Assembly (NCBI GenBank): GCA_934277495.1
Contig: CAKQUI010000015.1
Span: 1 to 28,276 of the forward strand
From: an uncultured Clostridia bacterium
GTDB lineage: Bacteria; Bacillota; Clostridia; Peptostreptococcales; Anaerovoracaceae
Direction of reading: 5' to 3'
DNA: 28,276 bases
Numbering within the stretch: the stretch's first letter is position 1; each line of letters begins with the position of its first letter. This document shows positions 1 through 8,543 of the stretch, piece after piece. Below the pieces are notes generated by a model. That model did no database searches. It saw only the letters and a program-made list of their open reading frames with translations, and was not told the origin of the DNA. The position numbers were made by a program, and so were the translations under genes.

Positions 1-27
1 CTTGTTTGATGTCAGAAATCTGTTCAT
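1..27 (-). CDS. Start of a late gene cut by the window edge
   Basis: Only the first nine codons are present (MNRFLTSNK). The ATG overlaps the stop codon of the preceding 40-aa gene by one base (TAATG), and an AGGAG ribosome binding site lies about eight bases upstream, inside that gene's 3' end. By position, directly after the tail fibre region, the product could be a holin, a lysis protein or another small tail gene. Nothing in nine residues decides between these. Confidence 0.55.
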
Positions 28-149
28 TATTTTTTCTCCTTTTCTCTGATGAGTTTCATGCACTCTGCCACGTCTTCGACAGTACCGTAGCAGGTGCAGG
101 CTTCTTTGTATGCGATAAGCTCGCTGATGCTCATTTCTTTCAGTTTCAT
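27..149 (-). CDS. Small hypothetical phage protein (40 aa) downstream of the tail fibre
   Basis: The ATG at 149 is preceded by GGAGG with four bases between them, a better start than any upstream in-frame codon. The longer reading frame extending to 308 would run into the fibre gene and has no ribosome binding site. The product begins MKLKEMSISELIAYKEACTC and ends in a charged tail (REKEKK). It looks like one short amphipathic helical protein. Small genes at this place, between fibre and lysis genes, are common in Bacillota siphophages but their role is unknown. The next gene starts by one-base stop/start overlap, so the two are translationally coupled. Confidence 0.6.
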   Translation of the reverse strand: MKLKEMSISELIAYKEACTCYGTVEDVAECMKLIREKEKK

Positions 150-187
150 GTTTCCTCCATAATAAAAAGAACGACTGATTAGCCGTT

Positions 188-1930
188 CTACGCTGTTCTT
201 TTCCACATATACACCGCAAGGTACGGCGGCATGTTTTTGCCGGTGCCGTCTTCGCCGGCGCTGTTTATCTTTGGTGTTACACTTGATGTAGCTGTTCTGT
301 TTGCCCACGTGCTTTCACCTTTTGAATACGGATATGCCTGACCAGAGCCCGACATAAGTGCGGCGTTATCATTATATATTGTGGCACTTGACGCAGGGAA
401 GTTCTTGTGCGAACTGTCTCCCGTGCCGTGACTATGCGCTGCCTGCGTATGTGTATGCGACACTACTACCGCATCAGCTGAACCGCCGATGTCACCTGCC
501 GAATAGTCATCTCCTGCTGCAAGCAGGAATCTGTCTTTTATCTGCTCCCATGTGCCTCCAAGATATGTTCCGGGATTAGTGCTTACAGTACTCATGAAAA
601 TAGCACCGACAGGATAGATCAGATCGACAAAGCTTACGACCCGTCCCGTATTATCTTTCATCTCAACGTCTTTTTTGAATACTGCCGGCAGGTTCACTGA
701 CATCTGTTCTTTACCGTCGTCTGCTGTCTCTCCGAAAGCTATGCCTGTGCCGTCCCGGTTAACGTCTATCACGAATTTCGCTTTTGAAACATATGTACTT
801 CGTGAGCCTGTTCCCATAGAGTCAGTGATAGTTACCAGCACATCATACTGTTTCGTCGTATCTACGTTTGCTATGAGACTGCTCGTTATGCTTCCTGAAG
901 TCACAGTCGGCGTATTTGTATATACTGTTGCATATCCGGTCGTTCCGGATTCACGCATCTCTATCTTGATCTGCGTCGGCACAAGAGCAGTCTGTCCGTT
1001 TGTTCCCGACTTCCAGTCGAATCTTACCTTTGCATATGTGCCTGTATCATCCATCACTCCGCTGCTGTCCATCCTCATAGCAACGAGATTACTTATCTGA
1101 GGCTGCATATATGCCAGCTCCCAGACTGCATACAGCGTCACATTCGATGTTATATTTTCAGTATACGATCCACCTGCGCTCCATGTCGCAGCTGTCGCAT
1201 TCGCCGTGGGAGCCCAGCCTTTGAAGTTGTAGTTCTGTTTGGTCGGAACAGATGCCGGAAGCGTGACAGCCCGTCCATAGGTCTTTGTGACAGATGCAGT
1301 ACCGCCTGAGCCGCCGTTAGCATCAAGGTTCACGGTATATGTGTTGGCTTCCCAGACTGCGTACAGTGTATCTGATGCATTCGTCGTGTAATTTGCGCCT
1401 GCTGCAAAAACAACGCTTCCGGTAGAAGACTTTGACCAGCCTTTGAACGTATATCCTGTCCGTGTCGGTTTTATTGATGATAGTTTCAGCGTCTTTCCGT
1501 AGTATTTCGTCTGCGAACCCGGTGCACCACTTCCGCCGTTTGCATTGTATGATATAGTGTATTTTGCAAGTGCAGGAACGGTTATAGTCAGCGTCGCTGT
1601 TGAAACTGATCCTGTATTTTTGTTCGTGACCGCAGCTTTGATCGTCTTTGTAGCCGCCGAAGTTCCTTTTTCAAAAGTATATAACTTGTTACTGGATATG
1701 AAATCATGCTTACTGCCCTTATTTATACGCGACTGCCACGGTCCATACGAAGATGTACTCTTTCCTGTCGCAGAAAGATCCATCTCAAAATTATAGTTCA
1801 CCCAGCCATCTGATGCATACGGACCTGCCGCAGATACCGTTACAGTATATGAGTCTGTATCGGAAGCGGTACTATACGTCATGAATGCTTTCCAGTATGA
1901 ATTCTTCAAACTGCCGTATTTTGTTGCCAT
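188..1930 (-). CDS. Tail fibre / receptor-binding protein with two InlB-type repeats
   Basis: This 580-aa protein starts at an ATG six bases after AGGAGG. It resembles siphophage fibre proteins of the DUF859 type. The N-terminal about 120 residues look like beta-rich phage fibre sequence. Two tandem Listeria-Bacteroides (InlB B) repeats follow at about 124-193 and 198-271, each with the pattern YxANGGSG...G(Y/N)xFKGW...LYAVWE. A linker domain runs to about 430. The C-terminal domain begins YPVGAIFMS and GTWEQIKDRFLLAAG and ends NMPPYLAVYMWKRTA, as in tail-collar and short-fibre receptor-binding ends. It carries a histidine cluster (H492, H494, H499, H501, H508) like metal-binding HxH sites in trimeric fibres. 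It is the last large gene of the tail module and probably binds the host surface. Confidence 0.8.
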   Translation of the reverse strand: MATKYGSLKNSYWKAFMTYSTASDTDSYTVTVSAAGPYASDGWVNYNFEMDLSATGKSTSSYGPWQSRINKGSKHDFISSNKLYTFEKGTSAATKTIKAAVTNKNTGSVSTATLTITVPALAKYTISYNANGGSGAPGSQTKYYGKTLKLSSIKPTRTGYTFKGWSKSSTGSVVFAAGANYTTNASDTLYAVWEANTYTVNLDANGGSGGTASVTKTYGRAVTLPASVPTKQNYNFKGWAPTANATAATWSAGGSYTENITSNVTLYAVWELAYMQPQISNLVAMRMDSSGVMDDTGTYAKVRFDWKSGTNGQTALVPTQIKIEMRESGTTGYATVYTNTPTVTSGSITSSLIANVDTTKQYDVLVTITDSMGTGSRSTYVSKAKFVIDVNRDGTGIAFGETADDGKEQMSVNLPAVFKKDVEMKDNTGRVVSFVDLIYPVGAIFMSTVSTNPGTYLGGTWEQIKDRFLLAAGDDYSAGDIGGSADAVVVSHTHTQAAHSHGTGDSSHKNFPASSATIYNDNAALMSGSGQAYPYSKGESTWANRTATSSVTPKINSAGEDGTGKNMPPYLAVYMWKRTA

Positions 1931-1943
1931 TTCATACCTCCTG

Positions 1944-3896
1944 TTATCCTATTGCTCTGAGCGACAAGTGCCCGTTTGCTCTTGCAATCCAGCCAAGAAT
2001 ACCGACCATATTGCCGCTGCCATCTACAGACCTCATGTACAGATTTGTGATCTCTGCAGAATCAGCTTTCAGGGTATCGTTGGATAGTGATGCAGCTTCG
2101 TTACCGTTGTTCATGAATGACATTTTTTCAGGGGTTATTTTAAGATTAGAATCCGCACCAGCACCAATTGTTATCGATGGCGCATTTTCGTCTATATCTA
2201 TATACCCTCGATATTTGTTGAGCTCTTTTGCAGATTCGCCCACGTTCTGGCGTAATGTTTCCTGCACGACTTGAAGAGCTTTCGTGGCTTCGCTCAGATC
2301 ATTCGCCTTGCCGACAATATCGTCGATATCGCCGCCTGCTCCATCATCACCGTACAAGCGTTTTGCAAGATCATCCAATTCGCCAGCAAGTCCCGTATCC
2401 GCACCTGTGCCGCTGACAATTTCCGTAACAGCATCTACGTCGCCCTGCGCCGAATCGGCCGCATCTTGTGCATCTTTAGCTTTAACTGCTGCATCATCTG
2501 CTGCTTCCTGTGCATTCTTTGCTTTATCGTATGAGCTTTTTATTTTAGTATCAAATGGACTTTCTATCTGACTTTCTTTTGCAGATTCACTATCACATAC
2601 ACTCGTTATCCAGCTGGTAGCTTCCCCTGTGAAGTCTATTGTCTGGGAGCTTATTAATACCACCTTTCCGAGAAAATTCATATTGACTCTGATTTCCATA
2701 ATTTCTTCACTGGTCAAGTCCGGCTGATCAAGTGCATTTTTTAACCCTATATAGTTTTTGTACTCATCTTCTGTAAATAACCTTGCAAACGTTCCTGATA
2801 CAAGTGTTTCCTCCCATTTTACACGGAGCACCGCTCCTGTGAACCTTATGCCTCTGTACGTCTCAAAAATATCCTCCAGAATACTTTCTGTAACGAACGG
2901 ATTGTTAAATGAAATGCTTTGTCCTGCACCAGTTTCAATGATTTCTGTACCAAGGCCATCAATACTGACATTACATGAAAGGCCATCTACCAGTATTTCG
3001 CCTGCAGATGTTTCGATATATGATATAATGTCTGATTCGAGGATTATATTATCTGAGAATGCATAGAACGATATGCCCGCTATACCATTTTCATCAAATT
3101 CCGCAAATCCTCCTACAAGACCAGCAAGATACCCCAGTGCTTTGCGATAACTACATTTGAAATCCCATTTGACTTCAGTAGTATATATGTCATCAAACTC
3201 AAAATCATCTAATGTAATGCCACAATCCAGAAGTACCTGAGTTTTAAGATCATTATAAAATGCCTGGGGTGTACCCGCATTAAAAGAAGGTACATACATC
3301 CCATTCATTTTAGAGAACCCATCATAGCATGTAAGTACAATCCCTCCATCTGCATTTTTCTGTGTATATACATAATATGTACCAATTTTATGCCAGGTTT
3401 CTTCCTCAGCTTCATCGGTATCCTCATCTACTACGGTATCGTCTTCACCTTCAAAGAAGATATACTGTCCTTGTTGCAGTTCTGAATCTGCAGCTTCTGC
3501 ATCTTCGAGGTCATCATCCGTCACTTCTTCTCCTTCCTCTTCCTCTTCATCGAGTTCGTAGTCTTCTTCATCTTCGTCAATCACATAATCTGCTATAATG
3601 CCATCTATTTCTTCTTCTGCCAATTCAGCATCTGTCATCACGTCAGTTTCTAAAGGACTTATATAAAGTTCAACTTCATCGCCATCGAAAGAAGGTTTGA
3701 AGGGGTTCAGGACGGTAAATATCAGACAATCACTTCCTGTTGCTCCTATTTCCATAGTTTTGGAAGTTACGCTATCAATAAGTTTCACATTCGTTATCGC
3801 CGGAGTTGTATATGTTATATCACTATCTGAAACTACAGATTCCTGCAGTTCACTTATTTCAATTCCATTTATAACTGCCTTCAGCTCGTAATTCAT
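1944..3896 (-). CDS. Tail-tip / baseplate hub-like protein with a highly acidic insertion
   Basis: This 650-aa protein lies between the Dit-like gene and the fibre, where the tail-associated hub (Tal, gp18-like) is usually encoded. Residues 1-80 and 165-400 look like folded beta-rich tail-hub sequence (for example YYVYTQKNADGGIVLTCYDG). Between them, about residues 83-166, is an insertion in which I count 44 Asp/Glu and no Lys/Arg. The C-terminal third (about 445-545) is Ala/Asp-rich heptad-like sequence, probably coiled coil, followed by a short domain ending LRAIG. No peptidoglycan hydrolase motif was seen. The start is an ATG one base past the previous gene's stop (TAGTATG), so translation is coupled. 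Hub identity is inferred from order, length and composition. Confidence 0.65.
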   Translation of the reverse strand: MNYELKAVINGIEISELQESVVSDSDITYTTPAITNVKLIDSVTSKTMEIGATGSDCLIFTVLNPFKPSFDGDEVELYISPLETDVMTDAELAEEEIDGIIADYVIDEDEEDYELDEEEEEGEEVTDDDLEDAEAADSELQQGQYIFFEGEDDTVVDEDTDEAEEETWHKIGTYYVYTQKNADGGIVLTCYDGFSKMNGMYVPSFNAGTPQAFYNDLKTQVLLDCGITLDDFEFDDIYTTEVKWDFKCSYRKALGYLAGLVGGFAEFDENGIAGISFYAFSDNIILESDIISYIETSAGEILVDGLSCNVSIDGLGTEIIETGAGQSISFNNPFVTESILEDIFETYRGIRFTGAVLRVKWEETLVSGTFARLFTEDEYKNYIGLKNALDQPDLTSEEIMEIRVNMNFLGKVVLISSQTIDFTGEATSWITSVCDSESAKESQIESPFDTKIKSSYDKAKNAQEAADDAAVKAKDAQDAADSAQGDVDAVTEIVSGTGADTGLAGELDDLAKRLYGDDGAGGDIDDIVGKANDLSEATKALQVVQETLRQNVGESAKELNKYRGYIDIDENAPSITIGAGADSNLKITPEKMSFMNNGNEAASLSNDTLKADSAEITNLYMRSVDGSGNMVGILGWIARANGHLSLRAIG

Positions 3897-3897
3897 A

Positions 3898-4776
3898 CTA
3901 TACCTCAGTCAATGTAACGGATATCTCCCTGAAATATCCATTAGGATACTTTGTTGATATATTTCTCGAATCAGCAAAGAATGTGCCGTTTTTATGTTTT
4001 CCTGTTGCATGATCCAGGTACTGCACTGTCAGATACTCGTACTGTCCTGTTTTGTTTCTGGAGGGATTGAGCGTATCAAGAAGTTCCTCGCCTTCATCTT
4101 TCGAAAGACCGGTCCACGTAATATTGAGCGTCACGATATTCGCTCTGACATTACTTAAAATATACGATCCTGTATTGTCCCTTGAATCACTGTTGTTTGC
4201 ATTCGATTCGAAATTTTTTCTGACATCAGAGTAGACCATCTCACAGGTTGTGGGATGCGGAAGATGACCTTTAGGAGTTTTTTTATTTCCATTGTCATCA
4301 TAGTAATGATCAGAAAAAAAGATGTACTCCATTCCATCAACATACTCAGAATAGGCTTTGTTCACTACAGCCTTGTCTTTATACTGAAGTCTGTACTGGT
4401 ATGGCTTTGAAGCTGTATATGTTTTTTTGAGCATCTTCTTTTCTTTTTTCATTTTCGCTGACCTGGTGTATATCGTGTATCCACGCTGCCAGTACCTTAC
4501 ATCACACGTGCGTTCCACTCCTGAGATGGTCCGCTGAGCTGTCTTTGGTATACTTGTACCAAGCTTCGTAACACCACCGTTTCCGCCAAGTTTCTTGCTG
4601 CCGGCTTTATTCTTTGTTTTCTTGTTGTACTTTACTTTTTTCGAACTTGCGGCAGCAGGTTTCTTGAAATTTGTCCAGCTGCCGTAATTCCCCCACTCAA
4701 AGGTCACTTCCCCGCCTTTTCTTATTTCCTTTATCTTTGATGTTCCTATAAAGAACAGCTGTGTTTCTCCTGTCAT
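3898..4776 (-). CDS. Distal-tail (Dit)-like protein with a lysine-rich insertion
   Basis: The gene follows the tape measure directly, the usual place of the distal tail protein that closes the tube and seats the baseplate. AAGGAG lies six bases upstream of the ATG. The first 36 residues (QLFFIGTSKIKEIRKGGEVTFEWG) and the last about 110 (from about TTCEMVYSDVRKNF to REISVTLTEV) look like parts of one beta-sandwich tail protein. They are separated by a long, very basic stretch. In residues 38-140 I count about 30 Lys/Arg against 4 Asp/Glu. The next gene carries a very acidic insertion. Product naming rests on gene order and C-terminal character; the family is uncertain. Confidence 0.6.
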   Translation of the reverse strand: MTGETQLFFIGTSKIKEIRKGGEVTFEWGNYGSWTNFKKPAAASSKKVKYNKKTKNKAGSKKLGGNGGVTKLGTSIPKTAQRTISGVERTCDVRYWQRGYTIYTRSAKMKKEKKMLKKTYTASKPYQYRLQYKDKAVVNKAYSEYVDGMEYIFFSDHYYDDNGNKKTPKGHLPHPTTCEMVYSDVRKNFESNANNSDSRDNTGSYILSNVRANIVTLNITWTGLSKDEGEELLDTLNPSRNKTGQYEYLTVQYLDHATGKHKNGTFFADSRNISTKYPNGYFREISVTLTEV

Positions 4777-4786
4777 CGTTATCTCC

Positions 4787-6751
4787 TTATATCACAGGAC
4801 TTGTCCCGAATATCATTGTCTGACCATTGATATAGTCTACTGTGCTTTGCCCTATAGTTTTGCCATCAAGCTGTATCGTCAGATTCAGACTGCCTCCACC
4901 GCTGCTGTTCTGGGATACTGCCCTTGTAAGTGCATCGAATTTGCTCCACAGTGTCGCAAGTGGTACAACGGCCTCTGATCCGGCTTCACCTACACCTATC
5001 ACAGAGGGATCATTGAATATGCCGCCTGTCTTGTACCAGCTCACACCAATTGTAGGTTTTACACCCTTTCCTCCGATGCCCCACGGTATCTTTCCTCCAC
5101 TTATCGTAAAATGAGGAAGTTTTATTCCTGAAAAGATTTTGCCAAGCCTTAGTGGAAAAACTTTTTTGATCCTCGATACCAGTCCTCTGACGATACCCAG
5201 AGCTGACGATATCGGTGATGTTATCCTCGACTTCACGCTGTTGAAAGCCCGCCCGACAGCTCCAGCCAGTCCACTGAAAGAAAGCCTTGATTTTATTGCA
5301 CTCACTATTCCTGACAAAACATTTCTGGCTGCAGATATAGGCTGTGTGATTGCTGTTTTCACAGCATTGAACTTTCCTCTTACAACTGATGCCAGTGCAC
5401 CGATCCCTCTGACCATCCCGTTCTTTACAGCAGTGAGAGCTATCTTGCCTATATTGATCCAGTTCATGGCCTGCCATGCCGAAAGAAAGGCTTTGAATAT
5501 CTTAGGTATATTCTTTATGAGTATTGGTATCGCCTTTATTATGCCGACTGCGATGGTCTTCAGTATCGTTATCCCGCCTTTGATAAGTTTGGGAGCGTTC
5601 CTGTTCACAGCATCTGCAAGATTCATTATTATAGTCGGTACATTTTCAATGAACGCCGGAAGCCCGTCAGCTATCCCCTGCGCAAGATTTCTGATCAGAT
5701 CCAGTCCTGCATCTACGAAACCATCAAGACCGTTTCCGATAAGTACTGATATATTTGCAAGCCCTGACATTGCTTTTGTTATGAACTCGCCTGAATTACC
5801 AAAGCCTTCAGCCATTGCAGCCAGCATCTCCTTACCTGCCGCCGCAAACTGTGGTACGCCTTTTTTTATGAACGTGCCTAAAGCAGTCGGAAGCGACGTG
5901 AGTATACGTCCTATTGCCGGTACAAGATTGTCAAACAGGAATGTGGATGCTGTCGAAGCCAGACCTTCCATTGATGATCCTATATTTCTTCCCAGAGCGA
6001 GATTGCCGAGAAAGTTGTCGGCAGCTGCCTTCATCGCACTGAATGAACCTGACAGAGTCGTTGCCGCTTCTTTTGCTGATGTTCCTGTTATATCAAGGTC
6101 TCCCTGTATTACATGGATAGCCTCGTATACGTCCGACAGATTCGAGATATCATATTTCTGTCCGCTGATCTTCGATGCGTCAGCAAGCAGTCTCTCCATC
6201 TCTGTCTTCGTACCACCGTAGCCAAGTTTCAGGTTGTCCAGCATCGTGTAGTTCTGTTTTGCAAATCCCTGATATGCATTCTGGATATCTTCGATATTGG
6301 TGCCCATTTTATTAGCATTGTCGGACATATCTATTATCGCCATATCTGCATACTTTGCCGCTTTCCTGGTATCGCCGTTCAGCGACTGCAAAAGTGATGC
6401 TGAAAAGCTTGTCGCCTGCTCCATGTAGCTGTTTGCGGATATGCCTGCAGTTTTGAAAGCATTATCAGCATTCTTTATAACAGTATCCGATGCAGACTTG
6501 AACAGTGTCTCTATACCTCCGATCGACTGTTCAAGTGCTGCGCCTTCCTTTATTGATTTTGTTATACCTGCAACAACAGCAGTTCCTATTGCTGCGGCAC
6601 CTATGATGTTTTTGAAGGATCCGGCAAACCTGCCGCCTGCAGATTCGCCGGCAGTTCCTCCGGCAGCATCCAGTTCTTTCTGTATACCACCCTTTATCCC
6701 CTTTGCTGAAGGGATTATCTGCACGTATGCATTAGCAAGTGTTGTTCCCAT
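4787..6751 (-). CDS. Tape measure protein
   Basis: This 654-aa protein sets tail length and is threaded through the tail tube. It is the longest tail gene and follows the two chaperone genes, as expected. It opens MGTTLANAYVQIIPSAKGIKGGIQK, typical of short Bacillota tape measures. It has hydrophobic segments near 50-70 (IIGAAAIGTAVVAGI) and about 395-440 (IAVGIIKAIPILIKNIPKIF), and a repetitive Gly/Ile-rich middle. The C-terminal part contains GVGEAGSEAVVPL, a motif often found near the end of such proteins. The ATG at 6751 was chosen over the upstream in-frame codon at 6763 because GGAGG lies five bases before it. The gene begins two bases after the upstream stop. At this length the tail should be short for a siphovirus. 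Confidence 0.88.
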   Translation of the reverse strand: MGTTLANAYVQIIPSAKGIKGGIQKELDAAGGTAGESAGGRFAGSFKNIIGAAAIGTAVVAGITKSIKEGAALEQSIGGIETLFKSASDTVIKNADNAFKTAGISANSYMEQATSFSASLLQSLNGDTRKAAKYADMAIIDMSDNANKMGTNIEDIQNAYQGFAKQNYTMLDNLKLGYGGTKTEMERLLADASKISGQKYDISNLSDVYEAIHVIQGDLDITGTSAKEAATTLSGSFSAMKAAADNFLGNLALGRNIGSSMEGLASTASTFLFDNLVPAIGRILTSLPTALGTFIKKGVPQFAAAGKEMLAAMAEGFGNSGEFITKAMSGLANISVLIGNGLDGFVDAGLDLIRNLAQGIADGLPAFIENVPTIIMNLADAVNRNAPKLIKGGITILKTIAVGIIKAIPILIKNIPKIFKAFLSAWQAMNWINIGKIALTAVKNGMVRGIGALASVVRGKFNAVKTAITQPISAARNVLSGIVSAIKSRLSFSGLAGAVGRAFNSVKSRITSPISSALGIVRGLVSRIKKVFPLRLGKIFSGIKLPHFTISGGKIPWGIGGKGVKPTIGVSWYKTGGIFNDPSVIGVGEAGSEAVVPLATLWSKFDALTRAVSQNSSGGGSLNLTIQLDGKTIGQSTVDYINGQTMIFGTSPVI

Positions 6752-6752
6752 A

Positions 6753-7109
6753 TCACCCTCCATATCTCTCTTTCAGGAATTCTTCCGGAGTATCGTACGC
6801 CCTTACCAGACGTTCCTTTTTCTCACAGCTGCCGAATATGCGCTCAACTATCGATTCCGGCGCATCGCTTCCATTCAGGCAGGACAATATCAGTCCGAGC
6901 CTGTCGGATATACTTGCAAGTAATATCGTCGTCTGATCTGCAGGTGCTCCCTCCATCTTCTGTCTTATACGTGATTTCTCCCTCAAACCAGCAGAAAAGG
7001 CAGCTGCATTCCTGAGCGGCAGCTGCCTGTAATCATATATACCGTATGTTTCTGCAAGATCGCACATCAGAAGTGCTTCGTCGGTTTTTACCATACTGGC
7101 GAGGGTCAT
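6753..7109 (-). CDS. Tail assembly chaperone, gpGT-type extension (reached by -1 frameshift)
   Basis: This 118-aa frame overlaps the preceding chaperone and has an ATG at 7109, but it is probably made mainly as a -1 frameshift extension of that protein. The heptamer A AAA AAC (7112-7118, minus strand) sits in the correct zero-frame phase, and a -1 slip there enters this frame just before the ATG. The product resembles the small helical DUF5361/gpT-like chaperones that coat the tape measure in siphophages. It ends CEKKERLVRAYDTPEEFLKERYGG. The gene leads straight into the tape measure gene. Function is from gene order and the frameshift; sequence similarity is only moderate by eye. Confidence 0.72.
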   Translation of the reverse strand: MTLASMVKTDEALLMCDLAETYGIYDYRQLPLRNAAAFSAGLREKSRIRQKMEGAPADQTTILLASISDRLGLILSCLNGSDAPESIVERIFGSCEKKERLVRAYDTPEEFLKERYGG

Positions 7110-7378
7110 GAGTTTTTTGTTTCATTGCTCATTCCCAGGATTTCTTCCAATATCTCCATCATTCCTGTCATGCTGATCCGTCCATCTTTTTCTGCCAGGT
7201 ATGCTTTCAGAGCCTCATACTGTTCTTTTCCGAGAAGTCGTCTGTATATAAACAATATCTGTTTCATATCAGCATCTTCTCCTTCAAGATCGCACAGCGC
7301 TTCAAAGACTTCAAAATCATCAACGGCCTCATCCTGCAGTATTATATCGAATCCGTTTTTCAATCTGCCTTTTATCAC
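7106..7378 (-). CDS. Tail assembly chaperone, gpG-type
   Basis: This 90-aa acidic, mostly helical protein lies between the major tail protein and tape measure, the standard place of the first tail chaperone. The start is GTG at 7378, five bases after AGGAGG; an ATG two bases upstream runs immediately into a stop. The C-terminus, NETKNS, contains the slippery codons ACA AAA AAC just before TCA TGA. Ribosomes that slip there make a longer fusion with the next frame. Chaperones of this type bind the tape measure before tube polymerisation and are absent from mature virions. The protein has no other recognisable domain. Confidence 0.78.
   Translation of the reverse strand: MIKGRLKNGFDIILQDEAVDDFEVFEALCDLEGEDADMKQILFIYRRLLGKEQYEALKAYLAEKDGRISMTGMMEILEEILGMSNETKNS
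7112..7118 (-). promoter_or_regulatory. Programmed -1 ribosomal frameshift heptamer A AAA AAC
   Basis: On the minus strand the zero frame reads ACA AAA AAC TCA TGA. The heptamer A AAA AAC fits the X XXY YYZ rule exactly. A -1 slip continues as CTC ATG ACC CTC, joining the downstream chaperone frame and skipping the stop. Position, phase and neighbouring genes match the tail-chaperone frameshift known from lambda G/GT and many siphophages. Confidence 0.82.
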
Positions 7379-7398
7379 ATCTTCCTCCTGTTCACTGT

Positions 7399-7953
7399 CT
7401 ACTGCTTTTTCTGCAGATACTCATAATGTGTATTTTCCGAACTATCAGGCAGACATGAAATCGTCGTTTCGAACAGCACTGCTTCACCACTGGCGTACTT
7501 TATCTCTCCGATTTCAGATACGGTCCCGTTAGGAATACAGATCCTCTTGGGATCACCACCTGTCGTCACCATATCCACGACCCATGCAGCCGCTTCGAGT
7601 TCTTTGGCGTTCACTTTCACAGTTATACCTGTGTCGAGCGTACCGCTTACATTGCTGTCTCCATATACAGCTTTCATTACATTCACATCTTTTGTATCCA
7701 TGAATGACATGGAAAATTTATCAGTCTTTGAAGTCTGAGGCGTGAGTACAGTGTTGCCGCCCCAGTCCTTTATTTCCTCTGATTCCCTTGTGTTCTCATT
7801 CGTGACACCATCTTCACTGATGTATCCCATGCTTATGAAAGCCTCATCAAGTGCTGCTGTTGCGCTTGTCGGCAATGCCGTCCCAAGTGGTGCTCTGAAC
7901 ACAGCGCCTCCGGTTTTGGGCTTTCCCACCGTTACTTTTACATCTTCACTCAT
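7399..7953 (-). CDS. Major tail tube protein
   Basis: This 184-aa protein begins MSEDVKVTVGKPKTGGAVFRAP, and has the length and opening typical of phi13-like major tail proteins of Bacillota siphophages. Later stretches such as FSMSFMDTKDVNVMKAVYG and a Gly/Thr/Ser-rich beta content fit the tube fold. It lies between the tail terminator and the tail chaperones, as expected. GGAGG precedes the ATG by seven bases. It polymerises into the tail tube around the tape measure. No C-terminal Ig-like domain is present. Confidence 0.82.
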   Translation of the reverse strand: MSEDVKVTVGKPKTGGAVFRAPLGTALPTSATAALDEAFISMGYISEDGVTNENTRESEEIKDWGGNTVLTPQTSKTDKFSMSFMDTKDVNVMKAVYGDSNVSGTLDTGITVKVNAKELEAAAWVVDMVTTGGDPKRICIPNGTVSEIGEIKYASGEAVLFETTISCLPDSSENTHYEYLQKKQ

Positions 7954-7968
7954 CTTTTCCTCCTGAAA

Positions 7969-8307
7969 TCAATAATGTATCAGCTGATACACAGCCTGAT
8001 ACCTGTACTGTTTTGTCTGTGTATCAGTGAAATTATAGTCACTGTCAAGCGATACCCTGCATATCTCATCGTTCATGATGAGACTGTCCATCGCAGTTTT
8101 TACCTTTTCATTCAGTACCGCTGCATCATATAAAGAATCCGCCAGCGACTGCACTGCAATCGTGGCGGATCTTATCCTGTTCGTTATACCTGAACCTGTT
8201 TTTTCGATAACTACGAATGTAGTTTCCTTTTTGTCCGGATATTCCATATAGACCGGCACCTGGCCAAGCTCACGGCGCAGATGCTGCAAAACTGTTTTTT
8301 CTATCAT
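7969..8307 (-). CDS. Tail terminator / tail completion protein
   Basis: This 112-aa protein begins MIEKTVLQHLRRELGQVPVYMEYP and ends QTKQYRYQAVYQLIHY. The opening is typical of small gpU-like tail terminators in Bacillota siphophages. These proteins cap the growing tail tube and join it to the head connector. The ATG overlaps the stop of the upstream gene (ATGA), so the two are coupled. The position just before the major tail protein supports the role. Confidence 0.72.
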   Translation of the reverse strand: MIEKTVLQHLRRELGQVPVYMEYPDKKETTFVVIEKTGSGITNRIRSATIAVQSLADSLYDAAVLNEKVKTAMDSLIMNDEICRVSLDSDYNFTDTQTKQYRYQAVYQLIHY

Positions 8308-8543
8308 CTCACTGCCTTCAGTAAAGTATTGTTCCTGAGATTATCATAATATCCTTTATCATTTGCAGGATACACCGCTGCACCGGTTCTCTCAGGATAG
8401 TGTCTCTCACCGGCTTCATAGTCCATTCCTGCAGTCTGCTGTATCCTGCGGGCGTGCTCCATGCATACGTTCTGCATCTCACTGCTTTTCAAAAGCTCAC
8501 GGACGCCTGCCTTGTTGAGTTTCACTCTGATCTTACTGCTCAT
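8304..8543 (-). CDS. HK97 gp10-like head-tail joining protein (short)
   Basis: This 79-aa basic protein (MSSKIRVKLNKAGVRELLKS ... GERHYPERTGAAVYPANDKGYYDNLRNNTLLKAVR) has the MxHARRIQQ-like helix and the short C-terminal region of HK97-gp10/minor capsid proteins. It is shorter than the usual 110-130 residues. It overlaps the previous gene by 11 bases and the next by 4, within a tightly coupled connector cluster. It should sit at the head-tail interface. Confidence 0.65.
   Translation of the reverse strand: MSSKIRVKLNKAGVRELLKSSEMQNVCMEHARRIQQTAGMDYEAGERHYPERTGAAVYPANDKGYYDNLRNNTLLKAVR

Noticed and set aside
5139..6221. Plus-strand reading frame of 360 aa
   Set aside because: Lies wholly antisense to the tape measure gene, has no ribosome binding site, and its composition mirrors the real gene.
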